From: Thermococcus sp.
Lineage (GTDB): Archaea; Methanobacteriota_B; Thermococci; Thermococcales; Thermococcaceae
Length of the DNA: 7,790 nucleotides
Assembly: GCA_027062125.1 (NCBI GenBank)
Contig: JAMOTW010000087.1
Coordinates: 1-7,790 of the forward strand
Reading direction: 5' to 3'
Part shown: positions 4,758 through 7,790 of the stretch, piece after piece
How the letters are laid out: each line of letters starts with the position of its first letter
How positions within the stretch are numbered: position 1 is the stretch's first letter
Program-made: the position numbers and the translations under genes
The notes under the pieces: model-generated
Told to the model about the DNA's origin: nothing
The model's input: the letters and a program-made list of their open reading frames with translations, nothing else
Databases searched by the model: none

Positions 4758-5489
4758 ATGAGAAGGATAAAGCTCATAGCCATCGCGACCTCCCTGTCCA
4801 TACTTCTGATAGTCGCGACCACGTGGATGGTTGTCCACGATACCGACGTTACCAACCTCGTTTTGGCCACTGTAACAGCGATAGCAACCGTCATAATGGC
4901 CGTCACCATATACCAGCTCGACCTCACTCTTCAACAGTTAAGATTCGAAGCTCTGAACAAGGCATACGACTTTCTGAGCAATGACATAAAGGCGGACCTA
5001 AACGTAATAAGCGAATGGGCCAAAGAGGGCAAAACTCCCGAGGAAGTCTTCAGCGGAGATGCAAAGGATGAGAACTGGAACAAGGTCCGCTTCGTCAGCG
5101 TGGCATTCAACAAGGTCGGATACTACGTTTACAAGGGCTTTCTCGATGAAAGGTTCATCCAGGAGGAGTTTGGCGGACTGGTCGTTCGCTCTTTCGTGGC
5201 GATAAGGCCGTATCTTAGGTACATGAGGGAACAAAGCGAGCCGAAGAACAAGCCGTGGTTTATGAGGAGATTCTACCTCATGATAGTCGTCGTTTGCGAG
5301 CAGTACCTTCGGGATAGAAAGGAGTTCAGAGAATACCTGAGAAAGCTCGTTGAAGACTATGGAGATAAAGAAGTGAAAGAGGACTTCGAGAGGGGTTCAC
5401 TGGTCCCGGAGGAATGGCTGTCCGATGATGTCCGGGAGTGGCTGAAGGAGAGGGGATACCTGAAGAAAATGAAAAGCAGGCGGTCATGA
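4758..5489 (+). CDS. Unrecognised membrane-anchored protein with two N-terminal helices
   Basis: 243 residues from ATG 4758. GGTG stands eight bases upstream of that ATG. A GTG at 4749 in the same frame would add three residues. Two hydrophobic helices at about 4-26 and 31-52 are joined by a short acidic turn (HDTDVTN) and lead into YQLDLTLQQLRFEALNKAYDFL, which looks like a helix extending from the membrane. The rest is soluble, charged and largely helical, with RPYLRYMREQ, MRRFYLMIVVVCEQYLRDRKEF and DEEWLS-like acidic or aromatic segments near the end. The overall plan (two helices, then a helical domain with a FGGLVVR motif) resembles DUF4760-type membrane proteins, but this is an impression and no function follows. 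It has its own promoter, and its stop overlaps that of the surface protein. Codons appear slightly more A/T-rich than those of its neighbours. Confidence 0.75.
   Translation: MRRIKLIAIATSLSILLIVATTWMVVHDTDVTNLVLATVTAIATVIMAVTIYQLDLTLQQLRFEALNKAYDFLSNDIKADLNVISEWAKEGKTPEEVFSGDAKDENWNKVRFVSVAFNKVGYYVYKGFLDERFIQEEFGGLVVRSFVAIRPYLRYMREQSEPKNKPWFMRRFYLMIVVVCEQYLRDRKEFREYLRKLVEDYGDKEVKEDFERGSLVPEEWLSDDVREWLKERGYLKKMKSRRS
5484..5489. other. Palindromic TCATGA shared by two convergent stop codons
   Basis: TGA at 5487-5489 ends the plus-strand membrane protein, and TGA read at 5486-5484 ends the minus-strand surface protein. Both reading frames finish TCA TGA (Ser-stop), so the two genes overlap by exactly one six-base palindrome. 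Confidence 0.95.
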
Positions 5490-7424
5490 AACCGAAACCG
5501 CGAACCCGGTCAGCAGTTCGGCGTAGCCGAAGTCAAGACCCTCCATGTAGGCCGAAACCTTGGTTCCGGTTCCCCAGCGATCCTTCCCGGCGAGGACTAT
5601 GACGACCTGTCCGCTGCCCCAGACGTCGGCCTTGGCGAACGTTCCCCTTTCACCGCTCCTCACGGCGTTCTGCTCCTCGCTCGACAGCACCTGCCTCACG
5701 TAGTTTCCAACGCCGTCGTAGGCATCAGGCCCGCCGAGGATGACGATTATCTTAGCTTCCTTGTACGAGTCGAACTCGTCCGCGGTCACGCGCTTGGCCT
5801 TAAGTCCAAGGGCCTCGAGCTGGCTCTGGAGGAGTTTGCCCTTTATCCCCCAGTCTATGTCGTTCGCCAGAATCACGACCTCCGGCGCCTCCTGCCCGGT
5901 GCGGGTCATGCTCCAATTTATGAGTTTCTTCAGGACGTTGAACTCCTCCATCCCCCCGGCCTCGAGCTCGAGGGAGACGTAGATCGCCCTGTAGTCACCG
6001 TCGCTGGCCAGTATCGCGCCGCTGTAGTCCGTGGTGCGGGCGAAGAGAACCGGGTAGTCCCTCCGGACGGCGTGGAGGAGCCTCAGCTTCTCAAGGTACC
6101 TCCGCTCGAACGTCAGGCTTAGGGCGGTGTTGTTGTGCTCAACAATGACCCCTTCGTCCGAAACCGAGGCTTCCCCAATGACCCCCGGAAGGGTGAGCGA
6201 GGCCGACGCCGAGAAGTTGAATTTCTTTCCGGTCAGCCCTTCCACAGCCCCTTCCACCTGGCGGAGCCTCAAACCGTTCTCGCTAGCGAACTTCGTGAGG
6301 CTCCTCCTGGCGATTCCAAGCGGAGTCTCGGGGAGAACGTACTGCCAGCCGACGACGGTTGAGACGTTGGTCTCAATTTCCCCGTCCGAGAAGGGGCCCT
6401 TCCTCAGCAGGTTCAGCGGATAGCCCGTGTTGACGTTCATAGCCATCAGCGGGACGTCGCTCATGTTGAGTGCGTCCCTGACAGCCACGGCAAGCTGGAG
6501 CGGCTCCATGCGGAGCATCGAGGCAACGCTGACGTTTCCTGGGGTCCCTATGTGCTGGGGATTGGTCGAGTCCAGCAGGGTTCCGGCGGTGACTATGAGC
6601 CCCGCGCCGGTTGAGTGGAGATAATCGTTGAGGGCCTCCATCTCCTCCTGGTCCAGACCCCAGTCAGAAACCCAGAGGTTCGAGAGTATCACCACATTCG
6701 GCCGGAACTCCTCGAGGGCCTCGGGAAGCCCGTCGGGGGAGACGATGCTGATGTTGTAGTCCTCCGCGAGGAACTCCCAGTGGTGCTCCAGGAGGAACTG
6801 CCCCGCACCCCTGCTGAGGGGTCTGAGGACAGCCTCAAAATCCGAGAGATTGTAGTGATAAAACTCCCGGGATGCGTTTACCTGCACGGTGACCCAGTCA
6901 AAGGAACGCTCGAATGCCAGGGCCTCAACGGAGGGATCAACTATCAGAACCCTCGGACCCTCGGGATTGACGACATAGTAGGTATAAACCGGGCTGTACG
7001 AGGTGTGGTTCTCGACGTCGGTGGCCTCTATTTTGAACTCTATCCTGCTGCCCGGTGCCGCCCCGGGAATCTTGAACTGGCGGTAGAAAAGGTAGAAGTC
7101 CTGCTTCTCCCCGTAGAACCTCGCCCTGAGCGACTGAATCACCGGGTTCTCGGGGGTTCTCTTGAGGTAAGCCTCACGCCACTCGCCACCGTTTATCCTG
7201 TAGTATGCCCTGATCCCGCCTTTATCCACGAGAACCCCGAAGTCATCGGCAACGAGGAAGTAGACGGTGTACTCGGAGTCGGGCGCAACGGCGAAGCCCT
7301 CCGGCGGGTTGCCCACTATTATGATTGGGGGTCTCGGCCCCGTCACTATGACGGCCGGCTGTGCGGCTGGCAAAACCGAAACCAGCAACAACAGCGATAG
7401 GAGAACCACGGCGATTTTATTCAT
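5484..7424 (-). CDS. Large secreted or cell-surface protein with Ig-like, amidotransferase-like and C-terminal Rossmann-like regions
   Basis: 646 residues from ATG 7424, with GGGTGAT just upstream. An in-frame GTG at 7448 would add eight residues before the signal peptide and is not favoured. The N-terminus is a clear Sec signal peptide (MNK, then a hydrophobic core at about 4-19, then PAAQPA). A beta-rich, Ig-like region follows at about 45-150 (SEYTVYFLVADDFG; IEFKIEATDVENHTSYSP). Residues at about 155-320 look like a ThuA/glutamine-amidotransferase-like alpha/beta fold (PRVLIVDPSVEAL; PNVVILSNLWVSDWG; EALNDYLHSTGAGLIVTAG). The C-terminal 120 residues form another alpha/beta unit (EVVILANDIDWG; KIIVILGGPDAYDGVGNYV; GQVVIVLAGKDRWGT), reminiscent of cell-wall-binding-repeat-2 folds. 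Ten N-x-S/T sequons suggest N-glycosylation. No C-terminal anchor helix is seen. Function is unknown; attachment to the S-layer is an inference. Confidence 0.8.
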   Translation of the reverse strand: MNKIAVVLLSLLLLVSVLPAAQPAVIVTGPRPPIIIVGNPPEGFAVAPDSEYTVYFLVADDFGVLVDKGGIRAYYRINGGEWREAYLKRTPENPVIQSLRARFYGEKQDFYLFYRQFKIPGAAPGSRIEFKIEATDVENHTSYSPVYTYYVVNPEGPRVLIVDPSVEALAFERSFDWVTVQVNASREFYHYNLSDFEAVLRPLSRGAGQFLLEHHWEFLAEDYNISIVSPDGLPEALEEFRPNVVILSNLWVSDWGLDQEEMEALNDYLHSTGAGLIVTAGTLLDSTNPQHIGTPGNVSVASMLRMEPLQLAVAVRDALNMSDVPLMAMNVNTGYPLNLLRKGPFSDGEIETNVSTVVGWQYVLPETPLGIARRSLTKFASENGLRLRQVEGAVEGLTGKKFNFSASASLTLPGVIGEASVSDEGVIVEHNNTALSLTFERRYLEKLRLLHAVRRDYPVLFARTTDYSGAILASDGDYRAIYVSLELEAGGMEEFNVLKKLINWSMTRTGQEAPEVVILANDIDWGIKGKLLQSQLEALGLKAKRVTADEFDSYKEAKIIVILGGPDAYDGVGNYVRQVLSSEEQNAVRSGERGTFAKADVWGSGQVVIVLAGKDRWGTGTKVSAYMEGLDFGYAELLTGFAVSVS

Positions 7425-7427
7425 GAC

Positions 7428-7434
7428 ATCACCC
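7428..7434 (-). promoter_or_regulatory. Ribosome binding site of the surface protein
   Basis: On the minus strand GGGTGAT lies about three bases before ATG 7424. It supports that start over the upstream GTG 7448, which has no such site. Confidence 0.55.
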
Positions 7435-7451
7435 TCAATTACTACCACCCG

Positions 7452-7466
7452 AAACTATTTAGCTTT
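7452..7466 (-). promoter_or_regulatory. TATA box of the surface protein gene
   Basis: On the minus strand AAAAGCTAAATAGTT contains CTAAATA, the same core seen before rfcS, preceded by a purine-rich BRE-like block. A start about 25 bases on, near 7432, gives a short leader with the ribosome binding site. Confidence 0.5.
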
Positions 7467-7485
7467 TCCTTCCGAGAATCGACCT

Positions 7486-7500
7486 CCGAAAGATTTAAAC
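7486..7500 (+). promoter_or_regulatory. BRE and TATA box of the ABC permease gene
   Basis: CCGAAAGATTTAAAC combines a CGAAA BRE with the TATA element ATTTAAA, close to the Thermococcales consensus. The distance to ATG 7524 (about 27 bases from the TATA centre) predicts a leaderless mRNA, in keeping with the lack of a Shine-Dalgarno sequence before the ATG. Confidence 0.65.
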
Positions 7501-7523
7501 GCCTGGACAAATAATCCGGCTCC

Positions 7524-7790
7524 ATGAAGAGGCACCTCCCCGTACTGCTCGCCCTGTCGCTGGCATCGCTCTTCCTGGGGGTGTACGTCGGTTCGGTTAG
7601 CCTCAGCCCAAGTGAAATAACCTCGAGCATCACCTATGGGATAAAATCGGCCCTGGCAGGGTTCTTTCCCTCGATAAACCCTGGAGAGAAGCCCAGGTAC
7701 TTCATCATCGTTTGGGAGCTCCGCCTCCCGAGGGTTCTGCTGGCATACCTCGTCGGACTAAGCCTCGCCAGCGCTGGGGTAGCCAGTCAG
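7524..7790 (+). CDS. FecCD/BtuC-family ABC transporter permease, N-terminal part
   Basis: The first 89 codons of a permease, open to the right edge. The family imports iron-siderophore, heme, cobalamin or related metal chelates with a binding protein and an ATPase. The N-terminus has a hydrophobic helix (about 4-24), then a periplasmic-type stretch (SLSPSEITSSI), and the diagnostic motif WELRLPRVLLAYLVGLSLASAG at about 66-87, which in full-length members (about 330-350 residues) leads into the GxxxQ-x-x-x-x-N-P-L segment; GVASQ at the edge agrees. The ATPase and other partners would be expected to the right. The divergent surface protein at 5484-7424 does not look like a typical solute-binding protein, so a functional link between them is not shown. 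Substrate is unknown. Confidence 0.88.
   Translation, partial: MKRHLPVLLALSLASLFLGVYVGSVSLSPSEITSSITYGIKSALAGFFPSINPGEKPRYFIIVWELRLPRVLLAYLVGLSLASAGVASQ

Noticed and set aside
4616..4927. Minus-strand open frame covering the sRNA and the start of the membrane protein
   Set aside because: It lies antisense to both features, has no promoter or ribosome site, and no family resemblance.
6615..7400. Plus-strand open frame of 261 codons
   Set aside because: It is the antisense shadow of the surface protein, whose own frame has a signal peptide and coherent folds.
7425..7448. GTG 7448 as start of the surface protein
   Set aside because: It would place an acidic octapeptide before the signal peptide; ATG 7424 has a good ribosome site and the normal N-region MNK.

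Overview
The window looks like chromosomal DNA from a hyperthermophilic euryarchaeon of the Thermococcales. The high GC content and GC-rich third codon positions fit Thermococcus better than Pyrococcus. The evidence for archaea is a clamp-loader small subunit (RfcS) carrying an intein, an archaeal tRNA-splicing endonuclease (EndA), a DUF835-like membrane protein, TATA boxes about 25-30 bases upstream of leaderless or short-leader starts, GGTG-type ribosome binding sites and a C/D box guide RNA. I assign no species.

Layout. Positions 1-808 (minus) hold the start of rfcS, with an intein that begins at the NAS|DERG site and runs off the left edge. Divergent from it, 862-1326 (plus) encodes a small YdjM/DUF457-like predicted membrane metal-dependent hydrolase. 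A strong promoter then drives a PLP-dependent alpha-oxoamine synthase, most likely glycine C-acetyltransferase (1382-2569, plus). A 191-base spacer with a hairpin and a good TATA box precedes a three-helix membrane protein with a DUF835-like cytoplasmic domain (2761-3561, plus). This gene converges on, and shares a CTAG stop palindrome with, a minus-strand pair: a RimI/Ard1-like N-acetyltransferase (4070-4573) followed by endA (3558-4088), which overlap.

Positions 4574-4757 are a non-coding gap. It holds a textbook archaeal C/D box sRNA (about 4632-4697) with both guides 12 nt long. A single near-palindromic TTTTAA element appears to serve as TATA box for the sRNA on plus and for the leaderless acetyltransferase on minus. 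Downstream, 4758-5489 (plus) encodes an unrecognised protein with two membrane helices. It converges on a large secreted or surface protein (5484-7424, minus) through a second stop palindrome, TCATGA. The surface protein is divergently transcribed from a FecCD/BtuC-type ABC transporter permease (7524 onward, plus, cut by the right edge), with back-to-back promoters in the 99-base gap.

Most of the window is archaeal housekeeping, namely DNA replication, amino-acid metabolism, tRNA splicing, protein acetylation and RNA methylation guiding. The right part (4758-7790) is cell-envelope and transport material. I see no CRISPR array, IS element, tRNA or rRNA. The intein is the only selfish element. 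The least routine signals are the intein, the C/D sRNA with its shared promoter, and the two convergent gene pairs that share palindromic stop codons.
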